A DNA stretch of 9,708 nucleotides from Prevotellaceae bacterium UBA1787 (GCA_002315195.1 DCGD01000110.1:1-9708); one strand, 5' to 3'; shown: positions 1-6,763, numbered from the stretch's first letter. Notes: generated by a model not told the origin, from the sequence alone. Program-made: numbers and translations.

Positions 1-30
1 TATTTGAAACTTGCAAATATTTTATTTAAA

Positions 31-50
31 ATTTATAATTATTTATAAAT
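31..50. repeat. AT-only inverted repeat (8-bp arms)
   Basis: ATTTATAA (31-38) and TTATAAAT (43-50) are perfect inverted arms separated by 4 nt. The sequence is entirely A/T, so a chance occurrence is quite possible. It could be a protein-binding site or the weak end signal of a gene lying to the left of the window. Confidence 0.3.
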
Positions 51-276
51 ATAATCTAACAGCAACTTACCCTTATTCATCCTCGGAATACCTTATGGCA
101 AATGGGATAGACAGCAGTCAGAAGAATGTTGAATATAAGTGTCGCAAGCAGATTGTCCGGCTGGCTGTGTACCATAAGCAAAAATAGATTGTACCAGACA
201 TGTACGCACTTGCAGATTTCACGCAAGCGTGTTCGCTATGTCGCCTTGCCGATATTCTGATGGACCTTTAATTTTC

Positions 277-291
277 ATTTGAAATTCAAAT
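277..291. repeat. 15-bp near-palindrome, possible operator
   Basis: ATTTGAA (277-283) and TTCAAAT (285-291) are perfect 7-bp inverted arms around a single central A. This is operator-like in form, but no adjacent gene start would be controlled by it. Its function is unknown. Confidence 0.3.
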
Positions 292-327
292 CAAGATTGG
301 CCTTATTCTGCCACTACCTCCGCGGTG

Positions 328-371
328 GTGACTGCCTTGAGGCATCAATACCCTCGCCCTCAGGCTGTCAC
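328..371. other. candidate RNA hairpin H1
   Basis: The left arm 328-342 (GTGAC, GCCT, GAGG blocks) pairs with the right arm 358-371 (CCTC, AGGC, GTCAC). There are 13 base pairs, interrupted only by one T/T mismatch (333/366) and one bulged T (338), with a 15-nt loop at 343-357. There is no T-run after it in either direction, so it is not a standard intrinsic terminator. It lies next to a second hairpin. The strand cannot be decided from the sequence. Confidence 0.4.
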
Positions 372-424
372 TCCCCCCGACACAAGGGTCCCCAATTCCG
401 ACATGGTCGCTTGTGTGAGGGAGT
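370..424. other. candidate RNA hairpin H2
   Basis: A distal 7-bp stem pairs 380-386 (ACACAAG) with 410-416 (CTTGTGT). A basal 6-bp stem pairs 370-375 (ACTCCC) with 419-424 (GGGAGT). A small asymmetric internal loop separates them. Inside the apical loop, CGAC (399-402) and GTCG (406-409) can form a further 4-bp stem. H2 follows H1 directly, sharing 2 nt, and a short AGGGA/TCCCT repeat (418-429) could compete with its basal stem. I recognise no known RNA family. Confidence 0.4.
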
Positions 425-684
425 TCCCTTGAGACGGACAATACCGAATACACATGCGACAAGTTCGGGAAGACATACAAGTTCAACACGGCTGCAATAC
501 TCAATACACAGCAACTCAAACTCATCCATAGGTGTACACAGGTACGGTCAAATCTTTATTTATTCATCTACAATGTTATATTGAACTCACGCGTGCAAGA
601 ATCAAATGTTTAAACATGCAAGAAATTTGGCCGCGGATATAAGTCTGAACACAAAAACAAACATTTTCCGATATAATATCTTAA

Positions 685-727
685 ATGCAAACTTTTTAAT
701 TTAACTTTGCATATTTAAACTTGCAAA
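685..727. promoter_or_regulatory. cluster of GCAAA/TTTGC half-sites over the promoter
   Basis: ATGCAAA (685-691) and TTTGCAT (706-712) form a perfect 7-bp inverted repeat with a 14-bp spacer. A third copy, TTGCAAA (721-727), is again inverted relative to 706-710. The middle half-site overlaps the -7 promoter box, so a bound protein could block or recruit polymerase. Alternatively, 706-727 could form a weak hairpin in the 5' leader. The spacing and symmetry are visible; the operator role is inferred. Confidence 0.35.
702..709 (+). promoter_or_regulatory. Bacteroidota-type -7 box of the glycan operon
   Basis: TAACTTTG matches the TAnnTTTG -7 element recognised by the primary sigma factor of Bacteroides. 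It lies 31 nt before the chosen ATG (741), which would put transcription start near 716 and leave a leader of about 25 nt. A clear TTTG -33 element is not visible at the expected distance, so the promoter may be weak or need an activator. Confidence 0.55.
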
Positions 728-740
728 CTGATTGTTAAAG

Positions 741-2372
741 ATGTTTCCAACAGATATCACCTCCGACGACAAGCGCATGCAGTTCGTTCGATTCTGCATT
801 ACGGGTTGTATTTCCACCGCTTTGCATTGGGGAATATATTGTCTGTTGTTGAATTGGTGTGAAGTGAACATTGCTTATACCATAGGCTATGTACTGTCCT
901 TTCTTGTCAATTTCACCATTACCAGTTACTGGACTTTTCATACGCCCCCATCGTTGAAACGGTTCACGGGGTTCGGAGGATCTCACCTTGCCAACTATTT
1001 CATCCAGTTGGTATTCCTGAATGTCTATATATACCTCGGCATACCCCGGCAGTGGGCAGCCTTGATGGCAATGGGTTCGGCGGTCCCCATCAACTTTTTC
1101 ATGGTCAGGTTCGTACTCACCAAGGACGGCATTATCGGGAAATTCTTTCTCAACCTGTGGCAACCTGTCCGAACATTTCTCACGAAGCCTTTCTTCCAAA
1201 AATATGGAACCTTGCTCGTTTTTTGGCTCATTTTGGCGGTGGTGGCGGGCATCTTGAAGATGAACAAGGGTAACAACATCATGATTTACCGTTATGTGTT
1301 CTTCAACCTGGTGGATCAACTCAACCTCTATCTCCCATATCCTGAAAAATTCGGAGACTTGAACCACTATGGTCCGGCGTTTTCCCTGGTAATAGCCCCC
1401 TTCGCCCTTTTGCCGCGTGCCCTGTGTACCATTTTGTGGAACGTAACCCTGACCGTTCTGCTTTATGTGTCCGTAAGAACCTCGCGCTTCTCCAAGTGGG
1501 AACAACTGTTCATACTGTGGTTCGCCGCCCATGACCTGCTTACCTGTCTGTTCATGCAGCAATTCAATATCGCCGTGGCCGCCCTCATCCTGTTGTCCTT
1601 CACCCTTGTGGAACGGGAGAAGGATTTCGCCGCGACATTCTGCATCGCCATTGGTGTCTTTGTAAAGCTGCTCGGTGTCGTCGGTTTGGTATTCTTCTTC
1701 TTTTCCAAGCACAAGGGAAAATTCATCCTGGGTCTGTTGTTGTGGTCGGCTTTGCTGTTTGTGCTGCCGATGTTGCTCAGTTCTCCCGATTACGTCATCA
1801 GCCAGTACGGAGAATGGTACCATTCCCTTCTCTCCAAGAACAGTACCAACATAGGGTCCAGGCTCAGCATGAATAATGTCTCCCTGTTGGGGTTCATTCG
1901 CAGATTGTTTGACAATGCCAGTTACTCCGACATGTGGATTATCCTTGTAGGGCTCGTCGTGGAAACCTTCTGCTTTTTCCGCATCTCGCAGTGGAAACAC
2001 GTTGCTTTTCGGAAAATGGTGTTGGTGCAAATGCTTCTTTTTGTCATTCTCTTCAGTACGGGTACGGAAAACAGTTCATACGTCATCGCTGCCGTTGGCA
2101 TAGCCCTTTGGTACAGTTCAGTACCTTGGAAACGCAACAAATGGGACGTATTGCTGATAGTCGTGGCTTTCATAGCCAGTTTGTTTCCAACCGACATATT
2201 CCCGGCCTCGCTCCGTCACGAAGTGCTGCAACCCTATTCGCTCCGAGCTGTTCCCGTCATTTTCATTTGGCTGAAACTCAGTTATGAAATGCTGAGAAAA
2301 GATTATTCCGATACGCCCCTCGCAAATCCAAACATTATTGACAAAAGAATTAATACGCTAAAAACAACATGA
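741..2372 (+). CDS. GtrA flippase domain fused to GT87-type (DUF2029) membrane glycosyltransferase
   Basis: This is a 543-residue integral membrane protein with two recognisable parts. Residues about 13-127 look like GtrA/DPMS flippase: RFCITGCISTALHW in the first helix and an SFLVNF...YWTF block in the second and third helices. GtrA proteins are thought to flip polyprenyl-phosphate sugars to the periplasmic side. Residues about 155-515 look like GT87/DUF2029, a GT-C fold that uses polyprenyl-phosphate sugars: a loop ending HYGPAFSLVIAPFALLP, then QFNIAVAALILL and an IAIGVFVKLLG helix. Acidic loop residues D192, E202 and D206 are candidates for catalysis; the Asp usual near the start of this loop in GT87 proteins appears as Asn (GNN, 177-179). 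I chose ATG 741; a TTG three codons upstream (732) is in frame and less likely. No Shine-Dalgarno is seen. The stop overlaps the next start as ATGA. Acceptor and sugar are unknown. Both domain calls rest on motif recognition. Confidence 0.85.
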   Translation: MFPTDITSDDKRMQFVRFCITGCISTALHWGIYCLLLNWCEVNIAYTIGYVLSFLVNFTITSYWTFHTPPSLKRFTGFGGSHLANYFIQLVFLNVYIYLGIPRQWAALMAMGSAVPINFFMVRFVLTKDGIIGKFFLNLWQPVRTFLTKPFFQKYGTLLVFWLILAVVAGILKMNKGNNIMIYRYVFFNLVDQLNLYLPYPEKFGDLNHYGPAFSLVIAPFALLPRALCTILWNVTLTVLLYVSVRTSRFSKWEQLFILWFAAHDLLTCLFMQQFNIAVAALILLSFTLVEREKDFAATFCIAIGVFVKLLGVVGLVFFFFSKHKGKFILGLLLWSALLFVLPMLLSSPDYVISQYGEWYHSLLSKNSTNIGSRLSMNNVSLLGFIRRLFDNASYSDMWIILVGLVVETFCFFRISQWKHVAFRKMVLVQMLLFVILFSTGTENSSYVIAAVGIALWYSSVPWKRNKWDVLLIVVAFIASLFPTDIFPASLRHEVLQPYSLRAVPVIFIWLKLSYEMLRKDYSDTPLANPNIIDKRINTLKTT

Positions 2373-3502
2373 TACCATTTAACAAACCCTATTGTTCCGG
2401 AAGAGAACAAAAATACATGGACATCGTCTGTCATTCCACCACCATGTCAGGCAATGGCGATTTCACGAAGAAATGCCACCGTTTCTTTGAGGAAAAATAT
2501 GGTTTCAAGAAATGTTTGCTCACCACGTCGGGGACAGACGCCTTGGAAATGTGTGCGATGTTGTGCAATCTTCAACCGGGCGATGAGGTAATTGTGCCCT
2601 CCTACACATTTGTGTCGACCGCCATTGCTTTTTTGCGTGAAAAGGCCAACATCGTATTTTGCGACAGCACGTCGGACTCCCCCAACATCTCGGCTGAGTC
2701 GATACGTCCTCACATCACTCCCAAAACCAAGGTAATCTGCGTGGTACATTATGCCGGTGTCGCTTGCGACATGGATGACATCATGGCCTTGGCGGAGGAG
2801 CATCATCTCATTGTCGTAGAAGATGCCGCCCATGCCGTAGACGCTTTTTACAAAGGGCGGCCGTTAGGTTCCATTGGCCATTTGGCCGCTTTCTCATTCC
2901 ATGAAACAAAGAACATCAGTTGCGGAGAGGGTGGTATGCTGGCCATCAACGATGCACAATACATTAGACGTTCGGAAATACTGTGGGAAAAAGGAACCAA
3001 TCGCGCTGAATTCTACCGTGGCATGGTCAACAAGTATGGATGGTGCGACGCAGGTTCATCTTTTCTTCCGTCAGAATTCAACGCGGCTTATCTGTGGGCG
3101 CAATTGGAACAACTGGACGACATCCAGGACAAGAGGAAACACATTTGGCAAATGTATTACGAAGCCTTGTCGGAGAAACTGGACAAGACTCTGTTTCATA
3201 TACCCGTCTTGCCAGAATATGCAACCAACAACGCCCACATGTTTTATTTTACCTGTCAATCGTTGGAAATTCGCGGTGCCATCATGAAATTTTTGAAAGA
3301 GAAAGGCATACAAACTGTTTTCCATTATCTTCCTCTTCATTCCAGCAAGTACAACCTCGAAATGCATGCCGGCAATGTGCAGGCCTTGCCGAACAGTGAA
3401 CGTTTCGGTGATACGCTCGTCCGTCTGCCGTTGTTTTACGAACTGACCGATGAAGAGGTTCGTACCATCATAGAAGCCATATTGAGTTTCAAGCAGCCAT
3501 AA
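2369..3502 (+). CDS. rffA: dTDP-4-amino-4,6-dideoxygalactose transaminase (WecE/RffA-like)
   Basis: This is a PLP-dependent sugar aminotransferase of the DegT/DnrJ/EryC1/StrS family. It would convert dTDP-4-keto-6-deoxy-D-glucose plus glutamate to dTDP-4-amino-4,6-dideoxy-D-galactose (dTDP-Fuc4N) in the cytoplasm. At 377 residues it matches E. coli WecE (376) closely along its length: MIPFNKP start, GDEVIVPSYTFVSTA (71-85), VHYAGVACDMD (126-136), VVEDAAHAV (149-157), SFHETKN with the PLP lysine at K181, and EKGTNRAEFYRG followed by YGWCDAGSSFLPSEFNAAYLWAQLEQ. D152 is the expected contact to the PLP ring nitrogen. The start overlaps the preceding stop (ATGA), suggesting coupled translation. 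The keto-sugar supply enzymes (RmlA, RmlB) and any N-acetyltransferase (WecD type) are not in the window. A related 4-amino sugar as product is possible. Confidence 0.9.
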   Translation: MIPFNKPYCSGREQKYMDIVCHSTTMSGNGDFTKKCHRFFEEKYGFKKCLLTTSGTDALEMCAMLCNLQPGDEVIVPSYTFVSTAIAFLREKANIVFCDSTSDSPNISAESIRPHITPKTKVICVVHYAGVACDMDDIMALAEEHHLIVVEDAAHAVDAFYKGRPLGSIGHLAAFSFHETKNISCGEGGMLAINDAQYIRRSEILWEKGTNRAEFYRGMVNKYGWCDAGSSFLPSEFNAAYLWAQLEQLDDIQDKRKHIWQMYYEALSEKLDKTLFHIPVLPEYATNNAHMFYFTCQSLEIRGAIMKFLKEKGIQTVFHYLPLHSSKYNLEMHAGNVQALPNSERFGDTLVRLPLFYELTDEEVRTIIEAILSFKQP

Positions 3503-3539
3503 CGCTTCTACAATATTTTACGCACAAAATCCAACACCC

Positions 3540-4466
3540 ATGCATCTATCCATTATCAGTCCATGTTACGGAGCCCCGACGCTGCTGAAGGAATTGACCC
3601 GGCAAATCACAGTTGTGGTCAAGGAAATAACAAAAGATTATGAAATCATTTTGGTAGAAGATGCCTCACCAGACAACAGTCGGGATATCATTCGGGACAT
3701 ATGCAACGAAGATTTCCATGTGAAAGGGGTATTCCTCAGCAGGAATTTCGGGCAACAGGCGGCGATTAATGCCGGACTGGACACCGCTCGGGGTGAGTGG
3801 ATAGTCATACTTGATTGTGACCTCCAAAATCCGCCTTCCCACATCCGCTCTCTATATGAAAAGGCGCAGGAAGGCTTTGACATCGTATTGGCCAGCCGAC
3901 AGGACCGTCCCGACAACTATTTCATGACGCAGGGTTCCAAGCAGTTCAACCGTCTCATAGGCTATCTTACTGACACGCACCAGGACGAATCCATCGCCGA
4001 ATTCGCCATCTACAACAGAAAAGTCGTTGAAGCCATGAAGCAGATGGGCGACTATGTGCGCTACTATCCCCTAATGGACAAGTGGGTTGGTTTCCGTTAC
4101 GCCAAAGTGCCTGTCACCCACGATGCGCGTACTGACGGCAAGAAATCATCCTATTCCATGAAAAAGAGGATAGCGCTTGCCGCTACCACCACCATCGCCT
4201 TTTCCACCAAGGCACTCCGGCTTATTGTCTATTTTGGCGTAATCATTACGTTCATCGCCATCCTCTTCGCCATAGGACTCACCGTAGATTATGTGTTCAC
4301 GGGAGTCACCGTCAGCGGTTGGCTCACCCTCTTCGTCAGCATGTGGTTCATCGCCGGCATCATCATTCTGGTCTTGGGCATCATTGCCATCTATATCGGC
4401 AACATTTTTGACGAGGTCAAGCGGCGTCCCACCTATATCATCAGCGAAAAACTCAATGAAGCGTAA
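3540..4466 (+). CDS. GT2 polyprenyl-phosphate glycosyltransferase (ArnC/GtrB/DPM1-like)
   Basis: This is an inner-membrane enzyme that would transfer a sugar from its nucleotide donor to undecaprenyl phosphate on the cytoplasmic side. Its 308 residues follow the ArnC/GtrB plan. An N-terminal GT-A domain has the LVEDASPDNS nucleotide-binding block (E40, D41), LSRNFGQQAAINAG (66-79) and LDCDLQNPP with the metal-binding D92 and D94. A KSSYSM block (202-207) precedes two membrane helices (about 227-250 and 261-286) and a basic tail with DEVKRRPTYI. Wording around the DXD motif is very close to E. coli ArnC. It begins 37 nt after the aminotransferase and abuts the next gene. Given its neighbours, the loaded sugar may be the 4-amino sugar, and the lipid-linked product would be the substrate of the GtrA-GT87 protein (inference). 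Glucose or another hexose is equally possible by family. Confidence 0.88.
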   Translation: MHLSIISPCYGAPTLLKELTRQITVVVKEITKDYEIILVEDASPDNSRDIIRDICNEDFHVKGVFLSRNFGQQAAINAGLDTARGEWIVILDCDLQNPPSHIRSLYEKAQEGFDIVLASRQDRPDNYFMTQGSKQFNRLIGYLTDTHQDESIAEFAIYNRKVVEAMKQMGDYVRYYPLMDKWVGFRYAKVPVTHDARTDGKKSSYSMKKRIALAATTTIAFSTKALRLIVYFGVIITFIAILFAIGLTVDYVFTGVTVSGWLTLFVSMWFIAGIIILVLGIIAIYIGNIFDEVKRRPTYIISEKLNEA

Positions 4467-5501
4467 ATGGATTTAAAAAAGTTATATTATTCCACATTGG
4501 GAGGTATTCATAAAAACGTCAAGTTGCTCTACTACCTCAGGGGACTCTGTCTCTTGATGGTTCCCCGGTGGTTTTGTCGTCAGCGTGCAAAGCTTGTCTT
4601 GCGCCGCTATGAGGACTTGCCCGTGCGGGATCAAAGTAGCATAGCAGAACGCGTGGAATACTATTGTCAATGTTCGCAGACGTTGGGGGCAGAAGAACAC
4701 AGTGATGCGATTCCCGAATTGTCATCGTTTCCCGCACTGAAAGACAATAATTTCCGAAAAAGAAATTGTCCCTATGCATCCGCGTTGGCACGCAGAAAAC
4801 GACGTTTGGCGGGTCCCTTGCCTTTCTTCTTCGATACATACGAGTACACGCGTTGTTTTCCTCAAACGATGCGTTGGAATGTTGAGGGGGGTGACGTCAA
4901 TACCGAAATGCCCGTGCCTACCGTCACAAAGAGTCGCCCCATACCCATGGTGGGGCAGGTGTCCAACAATGTATTGCTTAACCTCAACAAGATCAGACAT
5001 TTCATTTTTGTCCATGATCCTTTTCGTTGGGAAGAGAAACAGGCGAAAGTGCTATTTCGCGGTGTTGTGCGCGACAAGCCTCGGAGACAACGATTTGTGG
5101 AGATGTGGGCGTCGCATCCCATGTGCGACATCAAGGATGCTTGCGACCTTACCATCTATGACCATCTGAAATACCGCTATATCATGGCATTAGAGGGAAA
5201 CGATGTCGCTTCCAACCTCAAGTGGATTATGTCGTCCAACAGCATTGCTGTCATGCCATGTCCGACTTGTGAAACATGGTTCATGGAGGGACGCTTGATA
5301 CCCGGCGTACATTTCATTGAAATAGCCTCAGACTATCATGACTTGATAGAAAAAGTGGAATATTACGAAAAACACCCTGAAAAAGTCTTCCGAATCATGG
5401 ACAACGCCCACCAATGGGTAAGCCAATTCAAGAACAAAGAGCGAGAGGAAATGATTTCGCTTCTTGTTATGGACAAATATCTTTATCATTTCAATCGGTG
5501 A
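4467..5501 (+). CDS. glycosyltransferase family 90 (CAP10-like)
   Basis: This 344-residue protein looks like family GT90, which includes fungal CAP10, animal POGLUT1 and bacterial LPS-modifying enzymes. The C-terminal half shows the family hallmarks: KVLFRGVVRDKPRRQRF (194-210), YRYIMALEGNDVASNLKWIM (236-255), SSNSIAVMP (256-264) and an ETWFMEGRLIPGVHFIEI segment (269-286). FFDTYEYTRCF (121-131) is probably the upstream active-site region. A hydrophobic stretch near 20-36 is short and flanked by basic residues, more likely membrane association than a signal peptide. The ATG directly follows the preceding stop (TAAATG). In this operon it probably adds a xylose- or glucose-type residue to the surface glycan from a UDP-sugar; donor and acceptor cannot be read from sequence. 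The N-terminal 110 residues are less typical and rich in basic residues. Confidence 0.82.
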   Translation: MDLKKLYYSTLGGIHKNVKLLYYLRGLCLLMVPRWFCRQRAKLVLRRYEDLPVRDQSSIAERVEYYCQCSQTLGAEEHSDAIPELSSFPALKDNNFRKRNCPYASALARRKRRLAGPLPFFFDTYEYTRCFPQTMRWNVEGGDVNTEMPVPTVTKSRPIPMVGQVSNNVLLNLNKIRHFIFVHDPFRWEEKQAKVLFRGVVRDKPRRQRFVEMWASHPMCDIKDACDLTIYDHLKYRYIMALEGNDVASNLKWIMSSNSIAVMPCPTCETWFMEGRLIPGVHFIEIASDYHDLIEKVEYYEKHPEKVFRIMDNAHQWVSQFKNKEREEMISLLVMDKYLYHFNR

Positions 5502-6763
5502 TGAGAAATACATGTTTTTTTTGCCTTGTCATTTTGACTACTTGCATTCAAGCCCAAAAATTTGACGATTTTTTCACGGATGCCACATTAAGGCTTGATT
5601 ACACATTCTCCGGCAACGCTACGGAACAGTACATTGCTTTGGACGAAATGTTGACTTTTTCCCACTGGTATGGCAAACGCCGGCATTTGGCGGAAATTCC
5701 CATGGAAGGCAAGGGGCAGATTGTCGTGCGCACCTGCGATACGCATCAGGTCATTTACAAAAATTCCTTTTCCTCCCTCTTTCAGGAATGGCAGAACACG
5801 GATGAAGCCAAGTGCCGAAAGCGTTCGTTTGAAAACGTGTTCCTCATTCCCATTCCGAAGATGAAGGTTGATGTGACAGTACAGCTCCGCGACAATCGGC
5901 GCAAGGTTATTTCGACTTGTCAGCACACCATAGATCCCCAAGACGTGTTGATAAGGAAAATGGGTGTCCAACCCAATGGTGACATCAAAACGGAAAGATT
6001 CAAGGTTGTGCAGAAAGCCGTCGATGACGAGAGATGCATCCGCATCGCCTTTGTCGCCGAAGGGTACCAAGCCGGTGAAATGGACAAGTATATGCAGGAT
6101 GTCCAAAGTGCCGTGGAGGCGATTTTCGCGCATGAACCCTTCAAGACGTTGCGCAGCCGTTTCAACATCGTAGCGGTGCAAACACCTTCTATCGATTCAG
6201 GTACCAGCAATCCTTCCGAATGTATATGGCTGAATACCGTTCTTCATTCTTCTTTTGATACGTTTTACATGAAGCGTTACCTTACTACACTGCACCTCAA
6301 AAATCTTCACAATTGTCTTGCTGGCATTCCTTACGAGCATATCATTGTCCTCGTGAACTCCGAAAAATACGGTGGTGGTGGCATACTCAATTTCTATAAT
6401 CTCACTACCACCCACCACAAGTATTTCCAACAAGTAGTGGTGCATGAATTCGGTCACAGTTTCGCTGGATTGGCTGATGAATATGCTTACGAAAACGATG
6501 ATTTTCAAATGTATCCTCTCGACATAGAACCGTGGGAAGCCAATATCACGACAAAGGTGGATTTTGTTTCCAAATGGCAGGACATCTTGGGCGTGAAAGA
6601 TGCCAACGGTCAGGAGGTGTCTCTCCATGAAGGTGCCGGTTATTGTTTGAAAGGGGTATATAGACCAGTTCTCGACTGCCGTATGCGCTCCAACAAGGTC
6701 GCCTCTTTTTGTCCTGTATGCCAGCGTGCCATCAGAAACGTCATTGAATTTTATACCAAGTAG
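5501..6763 (+). CDS. secreted zinc metallopeptidase, family M64 (IgA-peptidase-like)
   Basis: This is a 420-residue exported protein. ATG 5501 was chosen because it overlaps the GT90 stop by 1 nt (TGATG) and opens a signal peptide: MRN, a hydrophobic core to about residue 14, then CIQA before a likely cut near 18/19. An upstream in-frame ATG (5414) would lie inside GT90 and lack a signal. C15 after LTT is a weak lipobox, so a lipoprotein is possible. Residues about 20-145 form an N-terminal beta-rich region like that preceding Bacteroides M64 domains. The catalytic domain spans about 165-420, with IAFVAEGY (182-189), IIVLVNSEKYGGGG (281-294) and the zinc motif HEFGHSFAGLADEY (315-328): H315, E316 and H319, with D326 as probable third ligand. 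The tail carries cysteines at C382, C393, C404 and C407. M64 is named for a Clostridium ramosum IgA protease; substrates of Bacteroidota members are mostly unknown. Its place at the end of a glycosylation operon is unexplained. Confidence 0.9.
   Translation: MRNTCFFCLVILTTCIQAQKFDDFFTDATLRLDYTFSGNATEQYIALDEMLTFSHWYGKRRHLAEIPMEGKGQIVVRTCDTHQVIYKNSFSSLFQEWQNTDEAKCRKRSFENVFLIPIPKMKVDVTVQLRDNRRKVISTCQHTIDPQDVLIRKMGVQPNGDIKTERFKVVQKAVDDERCIRIAFVAEGYQAGEMDKYMQDVQSAVEAIFAHEPFKTLRSRFNIVAVQTPSIDSGTSNPSECIWLNTVLHSSFDTFYMKRYLTTLHLKNLHNCLAGIPYEHIIVLVNSEKYGGGGILNFYNLTTTHHKYFQQVVVHEFGHSFAGLADEYAYENDDFQMYPLDIEPWEANITTKVDFVSKWQDILGVKDANGQEVSLHEGAGYCLKGVYRPVLDCRMRSNKVASFCPVCQRAIRNVIEFYTK

Larger units (their letters stand above)
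1..731. other. gene-free leader region with possible decayed sequence
   Basis: I see no convincing gene here. The longest ATG-started frames (279-584 plus, 286-525 minus) overlap each other and resemble no family I know. Two short stretches without stops might be gene remnants: minus-strand 235-80, about 52 codons with a hydrophobic segment, and plus-strand 419-613, about 64 codons without an ATG. Neither is recognisable. The ends (1-60 and about 600-731) are very AT-rich, while the middle (about 300-430) is GC-rich and can fold into hairpins, listed separately. The right end holds the promoter of the downstream operon. I found no tRNA, rRNA or insertion sequence. Confidence 0.6.

Noticed and set aside
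95..187. 30-codon plus-strand frame starting ATG at 95
   Set aside because: It is too short and unlike any small protein I know, and the opposite strand is open across the same bases.
328..424. Intrinsic terminator
   Set aside because: The hairpins have long loops and no T-run on either side in either orientation, and no gene ends next to them.
286..525. 79-codon minus-strand open frame in the leader
   Set aside because: It overlaps a similar-sized plus-strand frame and the GC-rich hairpin patch, and has no family resemblance or start signal. Composition alone can explain it.
533..555. Group II intron domain V trace (a TACGGT-like piece)
   Set aside because: Only a few bases resemble the consensus, and neither the matching stem nor an intron-encoded reverse transcriptase is present.
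1..731. Invertible (phase-variable) promoter as in Bacteroides capsule loci
   Set aside because: The repeats found at the two edges are in direct, not inverted, orientation, and no long inverted pair flanks the -7 box.
735..2030. 431-codon minus-strand open frame opposite the GtrA-GT87 gene
   Set aside because: It is the antisense shadow of a strongly hydrophobic protein, rich in Q, E and H with no recognisable domain. The plus-strand frame has clear family motifs and membrane helices.
5414..5500. Upstream start of the M64 peptidase at 5414
   Set aside because: It would add 29 residues encoded inside GT90 and bury the signal peptide. ATG 5501 gives a proper export signal and the usual TGATG junction.
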